Source: Siphonodentalium dalli (taxonomy: Eukaryota; Mollusca; Scaphopoda; Gadilida; Siphonodentaliidae). Taken from it: 64,000 bases of DNA. A program made the translations under genes and the position numbers. The notes beneath the pieces are model-generated. The model did no database searches. It was not told where the DNA came from and worked only from the letters and a program-made list of their open reading frames with translations. Location: the NCBI GenBank assembly GCA_032622095.1, contig CP136063.1, positions 32,366,987-32,430,986 on the forward strand, given 5' to 3'. Position 1 is the stretch's first letter. Every line of letters begins with the position of its first letter. Shown here in pieces: positions 1 to 10,414 of the stretch.

Positions 1-1205
1 ACTGTCACCTTTTCCCAATTGGGCGGGGGTGGGGGGGGGGGGTAACACTCCTCAAAATTATGGGGAGAGGGGCTTTAGACCCCCTGACCGCCTAATGGTA
101 CCTGATGTCCATGCAAAATTCCCAGATTTATCACTTTCTTTACTATCTACAGGCGAATCCATGGGTTTCTTCTTTAAATATGTCCAAAATGTGGTCATTA
201 TCATTCGAAAATAAGAAAATATGGAATTAACAACTTATCATGGCGAGACGTGAATTTTCGTAAAATTCAAATTTTCCTTATATATATGTATATGTGTGAA
301 ACACAGCGTTTCTTATAGTATTTTATCAAAATATAGACCTTACTGAAATCAAAAATGGATTATATCGAGCAGTAGTGGTTTATTTTCCCAATATGAGGCA
401 TCCTGAAAATTCATGTCAATCCTCAAAATAAAGCCAAAAAATTACGAATTTTTTTCAATTTTACTAGCTGATGCATCTCGTATAACTGAAGTATGCCCTT
501 ATATACCATAATATTACTAAATTGAAGAGGAAATGTTAATATACATTTTGAGAGGGATATCTTGTCCAATTTTAAACACTTTTCATGCAGAATTTGGCAA
601 TTTATAATAAACATTTACCAAAATTAACAGAAAATTAAAATAAAACATACTTTAATAGCAATATAAAGCAACCATAAGTCAATTTAAATATCTAAACATA
701 ATGATACAACATCAGACACAGCCTCAGACATGAAATTTTACCAGATGGCAGGGCATACTGTCTGTTTAACAAACCTGCCATGGCAATTTTGCACGACAGT
801 AACTCTAGTGGTGATGCCATCACCCCCACCTCCCCCCCCCGACTTGGGGTGGGGCTACGGTCCCCGTTAAGACTACTGGGTGTCGGAAAAGCTTAATTGG
901 TCAACTGTCACCTTTCCCAATTGGGCGGGGGTGGGGGTAACACTCCTCAAAATTTGGGGAGAGGGGCTTTAGACCCCCTGACCCCCTAATGGTACCTGAT
1001 GTCCATGCAAAATTCCCAGATTTATCACTTTCTTTACTATCTACAGGCGAATCCATGGGTTTCTTCTTTAAATATGTCCAAAATGTGGTCATTATCATTC
1101 GAAAATAAGAAAATATGGAATTAACAACTTATCATGGCGAGACGTGAATTTTCGTAAAATTCAAATTTTCCTTATAGGAATCACTGAACTAAATGGTTTC
1201 CCATA

Positions 1206-1424
1206 GGCGACAGTGTTAACGTTTCGGCCAAATTCACTAAATTGAAGCCTGCAGGCCATACCAGTGATGTTTACCTAGCTAGATTGACACCAGTTGATCA
1301 CAAAAATGCTAGAAAAATCATAGGTCATGTGTTTACTTTTTTAAATAAATCCCCAAGTCTACGACAGGGCTATCTCACAGCCAAATTTGATCTGGAAAAA
1401 CCCAAGACTACAGCAGCTAGTTAA
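1206..1424 (+). other. conserved short open frame in the satellite, terminal-exon-like
   Basis: An open frame of about 72 codons follows a possible splice acceptor (tttcccatag, ending near 1206) and stops at 1422-1424. AATAAA motifs lie just downstream (near 1432 and 1500), as in a last coding exon. It has no ATG in frame near its start. The same frame is open in the copy at 2565-2783, with only a few amino-acid changes. The copy near 18330-18520 has a single-base deletion, and the copy ending at 19786 is cut by the foldback element. I do not recognise the protein. It may be the tail exon of a gene or transposon amplified with the satellite, or merely non-coding repeat sequence. Confidence 0.3.
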
Positions 1425-2936
1425 ATAAATTTCCCGCTCACAAAAATCCATTACCCCATTCATTCACCAGTTTAAATTATTTAGATATTATGTACAAATC
1501 AAATAAACGCGATGTCATCCTTTAATAACGTGTCGCAAGTATCAGGTGAAGGTCATTCTTCAGTTACCTTCACCTTTAGCATTCCACGGTGTACTGGCTC
1601 CCCGAATCTAGAACACATTTAGCTCCCTGATTCCTATATATATGTATATGTGTGAAACACAGCGTTTCTTATAGTATTTTATCAAAATATAGACCTTACT
1701 GAAATCAAAAATGGATTATATCGAGCAGTAGTGGTTTATTTTTCCAATATGAGTCATCCTGAAAATTAATGTCAATCCTCAAAATAAAGCCAAAAAATTA
1801 AGATTTTTTTTCAATTTTACTAGCTGATGCATCTCGTATAACTGAAGTATGCCCTTATATACCATAATATTACTAAGTTGAAGAGGAAATGTTAATATAC
1901 ATTTTGAGAGGGATATCTTGTCCAATTTTAAACACTTTTCATGCAGAATTTGGCAATTTATAATAAACATTTACCAAAATTAACAGAAATTAAAATAAAA
2001 AATACTTTAATAGCAATATAAAGCAACCATAAGTCAATTTAAATATCTAAACATAATGATACAACATCAGACACAGCCTCAGACATGAAATTTTACCAGA
2101 TGGCAGGGCATACTGTCTGTTTAACAAACCTGCCATGGCAATTTTGCACGACAGTAACTCTAGTGGTGATGCCATCACCCCCCCCCCCCCCCCCCCGACT
2201 TGGGGTGGGGCTACGGTCCCCGTTAAGACTACTGGGTGTCGGAAAAGCTTAATTGGTCAACTGTCACCTTTTCCCAATTGGGCGGGGGTGGGGGGTAACA
2301 CTCCTCAAAATTGTGGGGAGATGGGCTTTAGACCCCCTGACCCCCTAATGGTACCTGATGTCCATGCAAAATTCCCAGATTTATCACTTTCTTTACTATC
2401 TACAGGCGAATCCATGGGTTTCTTCTTTAAATATGTCCAAAATGTGGTCATTATCATTCGAAAATAAGAAAATATGGAATTAACAACTTATCATTGCGAG
2501 ACGTGAATTTTCGTAAAATTCAAATTTTCCTTATAGGAATCACTGAACTAAATGGTTTCCCATAGGCGACAGTGTTAACGTTTCGGCCAAATTCACTAAA
2601 TTGAAGCCTGCAGGCCATACCAGTGATGTTTACCTAGCTAGATTGACACCAGTTGATCACGAAAATGCTAGAAAAATCATAGGTCATGTGTTTACTTTTT
2701 ATAATAAATCCCCAAGTCTACGACAGGGCTATCTCACAGCCAAATTTGATCTGGAAAAACCCAAGACTACAGCAGCTAGTTAAATAAATTTCCCGCTCAC
2801 AAAAATCCATTCCCCCATTCATTCACCAGTTTAAATTATTTAGATATTATGTACAAATCAAATAAACGCGATGTCATCCTTTAATAACGTGTCGCAAGTA
2901 TCAGGTGAAGGTCATTCTTCAGTTACCTTCACCTTT

Positions 2937-2942
2937 AGCATT
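2937..2942. other. left target-site duplication AGCATT
   Basis: AGCATT directly precedes the element start (agtagtaatgg at 2943). The same six bases follow the mirrored terminus ending at 31105. Uninterrupted satellite units at 1569-1574 and 18668-18673 carry AGCATT once, followed by ccacg. They therefore preserve the empty target site. Confidence 0.9.
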
Positions 2943-3293
2943 AGTAGTAATGGGGGGCACTATGGCCCAGTACCCCCCAGTGGTCGGCACTATGGCCCAG
3001 TACCACCAGTGGTCGGCACTATGGCCCAGTACCCCCCAGTGGTCGGCACTATGGCCCAGTACTGGGCCATAGTGCCGACCACTGGGGGGGGTACTGGGCC
3101 ATAGTGCCGACCACTGGGGGGTACTGGGCCATAGTGCCGACCACTGGGGGTACTGGGCCATAGTGGCCCCCACTGGGGGTACTGGGCCATAGTGGCCCCC
3201 ACTGGGGGTTACTGGGCCATAGTTGCCGCCCTGAGGATAGATGTTCCTGTCATTGATGTGACATTTCTGATCGAAAAAATGAAAATGGACTTA
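2943..3293 (+). repeat. left TIR with inverted minisatellite
   Basis: About 350 bp. It starts agtagtaatgggggg and continues with about four copies of a ~30-bp unit (ggcactatggcccagtac plus ccccagtggtc). The orientation then flips at 3060 (cccagtactggg), and about six copies run the other way. The inner ~80 bp (3213-3293) is single-copy TIR and matches the reverse complement of 17307-17390 and 30748-30830. The TIR is therefore itself a hairpin made of minisatellite units. Confidence 0.9.
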
Positions 3294-3374
3294 GAATTAT
3301 TTTTTTCAAAAGGAAAATCTCACTTTGGAAAATATCAATTAGCAATCAAGAGTTTTTCTTTTCGAATATTTGGT

Positions 3375-3390
3375 GGCCCTGAAAAGGGCC
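3375..3390 (-). terminator. histone-type 3' stem-loop of the OTU-like gene
   Basis: Read on the minus strand this is a 6-bp stem, 4-nt loop hairpin GGCCCT-TTTC-AGGGCC, flanked by AAAAC upstream and ACCA downstream. That is the canonical animal replication-dependent histone mRNA end bound by SLBP. It starts about 20 nt after the stop codon at 3411. A purine-rich stretch (gaaaagaaaaactc) follows about 15 nt further on, at the position expected for the U7 snRNA-pairing downstream element. Confidence 0.85.
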
Positions 3391-3410
3391 GTTTTTATTT
3401 TTGTTATAGT

Positions 3411-3875
3411 TTAGAATCCGCCACATTGAACTTCTTTGTTCGACAAAACTTCAATTGATTTGTCTCCTCTCCTCATCCATATTTCGCATTCACAATAATG
3501 CTCGTGGCAAACGTGGGGGATCCTCACTAGAGGTATTGATGACTTGAATCTTGGTGTTGATTTGTAGCCGCCTTTGGTAGCATCAAACATGACGATAGGT
3601 CGCTGTATAACAGTCGCCGCTAATTCAACCATCAATCTTGATTCGGCCAAAAGTGGTGAGTGCCGTAAGTCTTGCGCCGACGCACCAAGTTCGTCACTCT
3701 CTGTGTAGTACAGGTCAACCACCGCATCTCTCAGAAACATCCATCTATCGGTCGTCCCGTAAATCCCAACGCTCAGTGCTCTCCAAAATAGAGATATTTC
3801 TTCGCCGTACACTGCTTTACAGTATACCCCCTGGACCATTATCTCGTTAAGACCTGTTATGTTTACAGCAGTCAT
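3411..3875 (-). CDS. OTU-like cysteine protease fold protein, catalytic Cys apparently lost
   Basis: 154 codons from the chosen ATG at 3875. A longer in-frame start at 3917 exists, but that stretch equals the leader shared with the neighbouring genes, so I treat it as 5' UTR. Residues 24-47 (YGEEISLFWRAL...YGTTDRWMFLRD) resemble the OTU signature around DGxCLFRALS and the following LR-VV helix. The middle part (ATVIQRPIVMFDA) and the C-terminal HEHYCECEIW resemble the OTU beta-core and its His motif. The usual Asp and catalytic Cys positions read E and S, so deubiquitinase activity is doubtful. It is divergent from the gene at 4782 and ends with a histone stem-loop. Family assignment is by motif only. 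Confidence 0.5.
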   Translation of the reverse strand: MTAVNITGLNEIMVQGVYCKAVYGEEISLFWRALSVGIYGTTDRWMFLRDAVVDLYYTESDELGASAQDLRHSPLLAESRLMVELAATVIQRPIVMFDATKGGYKSTPRFKSSIPLVRIPHVCHEHYCECEIWMRRGDKSIEVLSNKEVQCGGF

Positions 3876-4781
3876 CTTTGAATGCAGAATAAATTGTTCA
3901 CTGCCGTGTTTGAACATATATCACGATTGCGCGGGCGGTAGAGAAATCACATGTCGCGTTGACGTTAAAAATGACAAATGTTTGCTGGCATTGTGTTTCT
4001 TTACAGTGCATTATCTGTTAGTTTCACTATTTCGATATGTCATAGATTAAATTCATGATAGTATATGCAATTAATTAAGATGTTTTAACATATGAATTCA
4101 TCTTCGTTCATAAACGATGACCAAGTAAAGTTATCAGTTGTAATGATCAAGAAAAATGTTCAGTATGTTTCTTGTGTTCAGTTTTATGTATAAAATATGT
4201 ACAATTCCAAAAACAAAAACTAGAAAAACATTCCATATTTTCCTAACGGGATAACAAATATATCAAATCATGTGTACCAAATAATAGATAATAATCTAAC
4301 GAAAATAAAAACATTTGTTTGATCGCTATACAATAATGATCAAGAAAAATATGCATGTTGATCCGGCTCTGAAAAAACACAACTTGAGGAAATATTTGTC
4401 AATTTTAACGCCAACGCGACATGTGATTTCATTGACGCCCGTGTAACAATCTTGTGTTCAGTTTTATGTATAAAATATGTACAATTCCAAAAACAAAAAC
4501 TAGAAAAACATTCCATATTTTCCTAACGAGATAACAAAAATATCAATCATGTGTACCAACTAATAGATAATGATCTAACGAAATAAAAAACATTTGTTTG
4601 ATCGCTATACAATAATGATCAAGAAAAATATGCATGTTGATCCGGCTCTGAAAAAACACAACTTGAGGAAATATTTGTCAATTTTAACGCCAACGCGACA
4701 TGTGATTTCATTGTCGCCCGTGTCAAATGTATACAAATATTTTCGAATTTGATCAACCTTACATTGCATTGCTATCAAAGA
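3876..4781. promoter_or_regulatory. bidirectional promoter region 1 with repeated motif
   Basis: This AT-rich 0.9-kb spacer lies between divergent genes. A motif with core CGCGACATGTGATTTC occurs at 3942-3966 (minus-facing), 4407-4430 and 4687-4710 (plus-facing). The plus-facing side is duplicated in tandem, with a 280-bp unit (4171-4450 and 4451-4730). The minus-facing side is followed by GC-rich gcgcgggcgg and an atatatg stretch just before the leader. The core of the region is repeated inverted at 5876-6345. The motif position suggests a promoter element used by every gene of this cluster. The factor that binds it is unknown. Confidence 0.6.
4171..4730 (+). repeat. 280-bp direct tandem duplication in promoter region 1
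   Basis: Two adjacent copies start with cttgtgttcagttttatg at 4171 and 4451 and end with the CGCGACATGTGATTTC motif and a cccgtgt tail. Small differences (gggataac/gagataac, gacgccc/gtcgccc) show that they have begun to diverge. The duplication adds a second copy of the promoter motif upstream of the gene at 4782. Confidence 0.85.
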
Positions 4782-5269
4782 TGGATCCATTAACAGAATT
4801 TCTTCAGGGTGAGATATACAGTAATCCTGTTGCACAGAATACACATTCGGTACCACAGTCAACAGGCCAAGCTAATACGACAATGACTATAGGTGGTGAT
4901 ACACTCATTTTAAAAGCGATTTTAGATGAACTGAGATGTCTTCGCAGGGATATTGACGTGAAAACGCAAGTAACGCATCAAGAAGTGAAAGTGAATCTTC
5001 GTTTCGTTGCAGAAGAGATAGATATACCAATCAGGGTTCATGATGTTCAGAGATCGAAAGAGCAGAAACAGATCGAAAAAGAAAAATTATTGGCGGCGAA
5101 AGAAAAACAACCTAAAAGTATAATAAAGGCTTCTACTGAGTCAAAAGTCAGATTTCATCTTCCTTGTAAAGAATCTAAAGATACAGAGAAAAGTGATGAA
5201 TTCGCAAAAGCTCTCGGTTCTCATGGGAAAGATATGTCAAGATATAAGAAAAACACAAAACGGTGTTAA
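4782..5269 (+). CDS. unrecognised protein with charged coiled-coil-like middle and histone-type mRNA end
   Basis: 162 codons from the ATG at 4782. It is chosen over the upstream ATG at 4727 because the bases before it (tatcaaagATG) match the leader end of the neighbouring genes (ttcaaagATG). Residues 45-120 are rich in Glu, Lys, Arg and Leu and contain a likely helix (LKAILDELRCLRRDI) and a KEQKQIEKEKLLAAKEK stretch. The C-terminus is basic (RYKKNTKRC). No domain is recognised. The stop is followed after about 22 nt by a canonical histone stem-loop. It is the plus-strand partner of the OTU-like gene. Confidence 0.6.
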
Positions 5270-5291
5270 AGTCAGATGATAATTTTAAAAC

Positions 5292-5307
5292 GGCCCTTTT
5301 CAGGGCC
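5292..5307 (+). terminator. histone-type 3' stem-loop of the 4782-5269 gene
   Basis: GGCCCTTTTCAGGGCC preceded by AAAAC and followed by ACAC, 22 nt after the stop codon. Stem, loop and 5' flank match the consensus end of replication-dependent histone mRNAs exactly. The 3' flank is ACACA rather than ACCA. Confidence 0.85.
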
Positions 5308-5516
5308 ACACACATTTCCCAAAAGGTTACTCTTTCATAGCTGAAAAATCAAAACACGATTGTTCAATTCATATTTTATTCAACAACAAATATTTGCAAG
5401 TATATTTTGTTTTAAATTATTCGTGGCGTGATTTTTTCAAAACGAAACATAGGGTACAAGGAACATTATTAGTTCTTAAGCAATGCTAAAAGTTTTTCTT
5501 TTTGAAAAAATTGGTT

Positions 5517-5532
5517 GGTCCTGAAAAGGACC
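5517..5532 (-). terminator. second, covarying histone-type stem-loop
   Basis: On the minus strand: GGTCCT-TTTC-AGGACC, preceded by AAAAAC and followed by AACCA. Relative to its neighbour at 5545-5560 the third stem pair has changed from C-G to T-A on both sides. The pairing is kept, as expected if stem structure was selected. A purine-rich caaaaagaaaaac follows, like a U7-pairing element. Confidence 0.8.
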
Positions 5533-5544
5533 GTTTTTGTTTTT

Positions 5545-5560
5545 GGCCCTGAAAAGGGCC
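5545..5560 (-). terminator. first histone-type stem-loop of the 5581-5757 gene
   Basis: On the minus strand: GGCCCTTTTCAGGGCC preceded by AAAAC, 20 nt after the stop of the small gene at 5581. It is followed 12 nt later by another stem-loop (5517-5532). Only the second has an obvious purine-rich downstream element. Confidence 0.85.
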
Positions 5561-5580
5561 GTTTTGTACAGCATCAAAAT

Positions 5581-5757
5581 TCACGCCCCGATTTTCTCAG
5601 AGTGAGACTTTTGCTTTTGTTCCACCGCTGTTCTTTTTTGCATAACCAGCTTTGAACGGGCGGTCACTTCTCTTGCGTGCCTGTCCCACATTATCTGCGG
5701 TGTTATCCCCATAGTTCCTCTCAGTATCGCCATCAAGGGTTCGGGGATTGCGGTCAT
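5581..5757 (-). CDS. small basic protein of unknown function
   Basis: 58 codons from the ATG at 5757. An upstream in-frame ATG at 5799 lies in the leader shared with the OTU-like and H4 genes. The C-terminal half is rich in Lys, Arg and Gln (SKLVMQKRTAVEQKQKSHSEK). No domain is recognised. Another frame over the same DNA is also open (5597-5806), so the frame choice rests on the leader. It is divergent from histone H4 and ends in two tandem histone-type stem-loops. It could be a decayed remnant of a longer gene. Confidence 0.4.
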   Translation of the reverse strand: MTAIPEPLMAILRGTMGITPQIMWDRHAREVTARSKLVMQKRTAVEQKQKSHSEKIGA

Positions 5758-6789
<1,032 letters not shown>

Positions 6790-6803
6790 TAATACTTAGA
6801 AAA

Positions 6804-6963
6804 TGATCAACGATGCTCCGAAACAAGTGATGGATTGCATTTCAGAATGTTGTCAATATCCAAAAAAAAGTTTAATGTAAAACCGAATGAAGCTCAGAAC
6901 CGCAAGACTCATTCGAAGCGAAAACATATCAGATATCTTGCACACAAGAACAAAACTTTGTTG
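6804..6963 (+). pseudogene. broken duplicate of the 11059-11429 gene
   Basis: From atgatcaacgatgctccg on, about 155 bp match 11161-11315 with several indels (for example tatccaaaaaaaag in place of aaatcttttaaaagg) that break the frame. It has no start or hydrophobic C-terminal part. It shows that sequence between H4 and the polymerase came from the same or a related Polinton by internal duplication. 6964-7105 shows nothing recognisable. Confidence 0.8.
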
Positions 6964-7105
6964 TTGTTGTTACTCGACGGCCCTTGGTTGGTTGTTCGAC
7001 CCCCCATCGGTTAGATTTAGGCGCCAGAACCTCTGACCTAATTAATTTGGATCCCCCTGTGTTAACTGGGTGCGTAATAGTAAGCCTGTTTTTTGGATGT
7101 TAGAC

Positions 7106-9087
7106 TTGTGTCTGTGGTCCAGACATGTGATATTCAACTTCCAAGAAGAGATGGAGAAGTACTGCAAATCAGACGTGGATATTCGTCGCCGTGGATGTGG
7201 AAATTTCAGGAAATACATATTGGAAACAGAACAGATTGACCCGTTCATTGAGTCAATAACATTGGCGCAAGTTTGCAATTTGGCATGGAGGAAGAATTCA
7301 ATGCCAGAGAAAACAATTGGAATCATTCCAGATGGTGGATACCCATGTGCTAAAAACTATTCCATGAAAGCGATACGTTGGCTTCAACATCTATCATTGT
7401 CACGTACGATAACAATCAAACATGCTTTGAATGGAGGAGAAATCAAGATTGGTGGACACTACGTCGATGAATATGAGGAAGCCACAAGAACAGTTTTTTA
7501 GATGAATGGATGTCTGTTTCATGGATGTCCAAAATGTTACAACAACAGACAATACAAGAATCCCTATACGATGCTCACCATGGAAGAATTATATACAAGA
7601 ACTCAACAGAAGAAAGATGAACTGGAAAGTCTTGGTTACAGAGTTGAAACAATTTGGGAGCATCAGATCGACGAAAGAATGAAATTGGATGTGAAATTCA
7701 AACAACAAATGGAATCTTTCTACAAACATCGAGACCCCATTTTGCCAAGAGAAGCATTGTTTGGTGGACGTACAAATACCATCAAATTGTACGAGGAAAT
7801 TGATCAAGATTCCACATAAGAAATCAAGTTCATCGATGTGTGTTCGTTGTATCCATGTTGCGACAAATATAAATTCTACCCTGTTGGACATTCAGAAATT
7901 TTGAGCCAAGAGCAGATCGATCAAGAACACATTAGAGACTATGCGGGGCTTGTTAAATGTACAAATTTATCACCATCGAAATTGTATATTCCAGTTCTAC
8001 CGATTCATTGTAACAAGAAAATGGTTTTTACTTTGTGCAACACTTGTGCCATCAATGAGGACGAGACATGTAACCATTCAGAAGAAGATCGGGCTATAAC
8101 CGGAGTGTGGACCACGCCAGAATTATTCAAAGCAATGGATGTTGGCTACAAAATACTTGATGTGTACCAAATTTGGCATTGGACAGATTGGACAGATGAA
8201 ATATACAAATCCTATATCGACAAACATCTAAAGATCAAACAGGAATGTAGTGGTTATCCATTTGGTGTTGAGACAGAAGAACAGAAGCAAAAGTTTGTAC
8301 AGGATTATTATGCAGCTGAGGGTATAAATTGGAGAACATCGAGAAGAATCCAGGAAAACGCCAAATATCTAAAATTATGATTAATTGTATATGGGGTAAG
8401 AATGCACAAAGAAATCTTATGTCAAAAACAGAGTATGTGGATAAGCCATCACGTTATTTTGAATTGCTTACTAGTAACAATATAATTGTTCAAAATGTTA
8501 CACTTCTTGATGGTGACAAATTCATTCTGGTAAATTATGTTGATATTTTAGATAATATTGAACCTCATCATTCAGCAAATGTTGTTGTTGCCTCTTTTGT
8601 TACAGTGTATGCAAGATTACAATTGTATAAAGTTTTTTAAAAACTTGGAGATAGAGTGCTGTATTTTGATACAGACAGCTGTATGTATGTCGGTGATCCA
8701 TCAAAGAAGAACATCAAAACTATCGAAGGAAGATTGGGGAAATGGAGCGACGACCATCCAGATGCAAAGATTGTCAAATTTGTTGGACTTGGGCCAAAGA
8801 ACTACGGATATGAATACATCAAAGATGGGAGAAGATACACCAAATGTAAGGTAAAAGGTATCACTCTTGATTACAGCACAAGTCAAAAAGTTAATTTTGA
8901 AACAATGGTACAATGTGTTAATGATCGTGAAAATTTCAAAACTGTTGTTGAGTATCCTTCCAGAATTAAAAGACAAAAGAACCATCAACTGATTAGTGAG
9001 TGTCAAACCAAAACTTTCAGATCGGTGTACACAAAACGAAAACTCGTCAATGGTATTCACACATATCCATACGGATGGAGATGTTGA
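7106..9087 (+). pseudogene. protein-primed DNA polymerase B (pPolB), N-terminally truncated and broken
   Basis: The conserved Polinton/adenovirus-type polymerase would replicate the element from protein-primed termini. Visible parts in order: the end of the exonuclease domain (YCKSDVDI), the linker GCLFHGCPKC and GGRTNTI, palm motif A (DVCSLYP at about 7832), the KNPGKR/NCIWGK region of motif B (about 8345-8400), and motif C YFDTDS (about 8660). The C-terminus ends TYPYGWRC at 9087. Breaks: in-frame stops at 7499 and 7817, a frameshift near 8326 and another near 8637. Most of the N-terminal half, including the first exonuclease motif, is missing upstream of 7106. Intact relatives are usually around 1000 residues or more. 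Confidence 0.9.
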
Positions 9088-9103
9088 GTCATTTCATGTC
9101 AAG

Positions 9104-9697
9104 ATGTTGTCAGGAGTAGTACCTCCAGAAATTGCTGAGAAACTTTATGGATATTTGGTGGCACAGTCAACACTCATTCCAGAGATAAAGAAGGAATTAC
9201 AAGAAGTCTGGTTTGAAAGAGAAAAGAAAGCAATACTACGATGCTGTGATGTCGACGAATGTTTACAGAGATTGGACTATCTTGAGACAAGTATATTTTC
9301 TCATTTCTCTCAAAAATATATTGAATCATTTATTAAATTCAAAACATTTTTTCTCATTGAAAGAATATCTGATTTTTGGATATTTGGTGGTGATCAACAC
9401 CATTTAGATTTAGATTTAGGAACTTTTGATGAACATGACTATATTCATTATACAAAGTATGAAGATAATTATCCTCTTGCTGGGGGAACCTTTAAATCAG
9501 TTCCTAGGATCTATGGGTATTTGTTAACAAAAAAAATGTCAACATATGCAAAAATTAAAAACATTATAGGGGATGATTTTTTTGTTTACAGAACAAACAG
9601 AAGAATAGAAGACTATAATACTTGGATTATTGAAATGTTTGGAGATATTTACAGCTATGGAGATTTCTGTTTAAGAACTAAATTCACACGTCGTTAA
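9104..9697 (+). CDS. conserved-looking unknown Polinton protein
   Basis: 198 codons from the ATG at 9104, just after the polymerase stop. The frame is open upstream to 8996 but there overlaps the polymerase. The N-terminal part (VVPPEIAEKLYGYLVAQ) looks globular. A Cys-rich stretch (LRCCDVDECLQRLDYLE) and an acidic, aromatic-rich second half (DLDLGTFDEHDYIHY) follow. A competing frame (9213-9407) is open across the middle, so a frameshift inside this gene is possible. I do not recognise the family. It sits between polymerase and packaging ATPase. Confidence 0.5.
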   Translation: MLSGVVPPEIAEKLYGYLVAQSTLIPEIKKELQEVWFEREKKAILRCCDVDECLQRLDYLETSIFSHFSQKYIESFIKFKTFFLIERISDFWIFGGDQHHLDLDLGTFDEHDYIHYTKYEDNYPLAGGTFKSVPRIYGYLLTKKMSTYAKIKNIIGDDFFVYRTNRRIEDYNTWIIEMFGDIYSYGDFCLRTKFTRR

Positions 9698-9730
9698 GTT
9701 CACTCTCTGATTAGACATCAAAGTGACAAC

Positions 9731-10381
9731 ATGGAAGAATATTTACTTTTCCAACATCCGTGTAATTTCTTTATCAGCGGACCTAGTGGATCAGTTAAAA
9801 CAGAATTTGTTAAAAAAGTTATTGAATATAAACACGATTTATTCCAAACACCACCAAAGAAAATAGTTTGGTGTTACAAAGAATGGCAAGACACATACAA
9901 TCGTATAAAAGAAATTGATAACGTTAAGTTTATCGATGGTATTCCAGACGATGATGAGGAAATTGTATCAGATAAATCATTTCCTCATCTTGTTGTTTTC
10001 GATGACATGATGGGGGAACAAGATGAAGACAAAATAATGCTTTGGTTTACTAGAAAAGGGCACCATCGAAATGCTTCAATAATTTACATTACTAAAAACA
10101 TGTTCCAAAAATCAAAAAGTAGCAGAACTGTAAGTTTGAATGCACACTACATGGTTTTATTTCAAAGCGTTCGAGATAAAAATCAAATAAAAGTTTTGGC
10201 TCATCAAATGCAAACCAATCATTTGAAACAAGCCTACGAAGATGCAACTTCAATAAATCATGGATATATTTTAGTAGATTTTCATCCTAGAACAAAAAAT
10301 TATTTGCGAATTAGAACTGATATTTTCCATAAATGGTTGACGGCTAATGACCGAGGTCCTGTCATTTATTCAAAAGTATAA
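9731..10381 (+). CDS. A32/FtsK-HerA-like genome-packaging ATPase, Walker A altered
   Basis: 216 residues, the usual size for Polinton packaging ATPases, which pump DNA into capsids. Walker A is at residues 17-24 (GPSGSVKT), where the usual GPSGSGKT glycine is Val, a change needing one base. Walker B is LVVFDDMM near residue 88, followed by a sensor-like ITKNMFQK near residue 130. The rest (LFTRKGHHR-like, VRDKNQIKVLAHQM) fits the family. The frame is fully open. The Val in the P-loop would be expected to damage ATP binding, so this protein may be inactive despite an open frame. The start is well placed, 34 nt after the preceding stop. Confidence 0.88.
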   Translation: MEEYLLFQHPCNFFISGPSGSVKTEFVKKVIEYKHDLFQTPPKKIVWCYKEWQDTYNRIKEIDNVKFIDGIPDDDEEIVSDKSFPHLVVFDDMMGEQDEDKIMLWFTRKGHHRNASIIYITKNMFQKSKSSRTVSLNAHYMVLFQSVRDKNQIKVLAHQMQTNHLKQAYEDATSINHGYILVDFHPRTKNYLRIRTDIFHKWLTANDRGPVIYSKV

Positions 10382-10414
10382 ATTCAGCTGTTGTTACTTT
10401 TTCATTTTAGAACC

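Larger units (their letters stand above)
1..2942. repeat. ~1.36-kb tandem satellite, left block
   Basis: Two long and one partial unit lie head to tail: the segment beginning tatatatgtatatgtg recurs at 281 and 1637, a period of 1356 bp. Further units lie at 17481-19786 and 31106-32063. Each unit holds an AT-rich part, a C-run of variable length near 830/2180, a G-run near 930/2285, and a short open frame followed by AATAAA sites. The first unit lacks about 450 bp, including the open frame (junction near 280). The unit ending at 2942 is interrupted by the Polinton. Copies differ by scattered substitutions and by homopolymer length, so the array is recent. Confidence 0.9.

Noticed and set aside
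423..614. Minus-strand 63-codon frame, repeated at 1779, 17514, 18869 and 31307
   Set aside because: It recurs only because the satellite recurs. Sequence changes fall at all codon positions, and there is no promoter or family match.
2871..3202. Gly/Pro/Tyr-rich frames in both strands at the Polinton ends
   Set aside because: These are translations of the ~30-bp minisatellite of the TIR, present in both strands and at every TIR copy.
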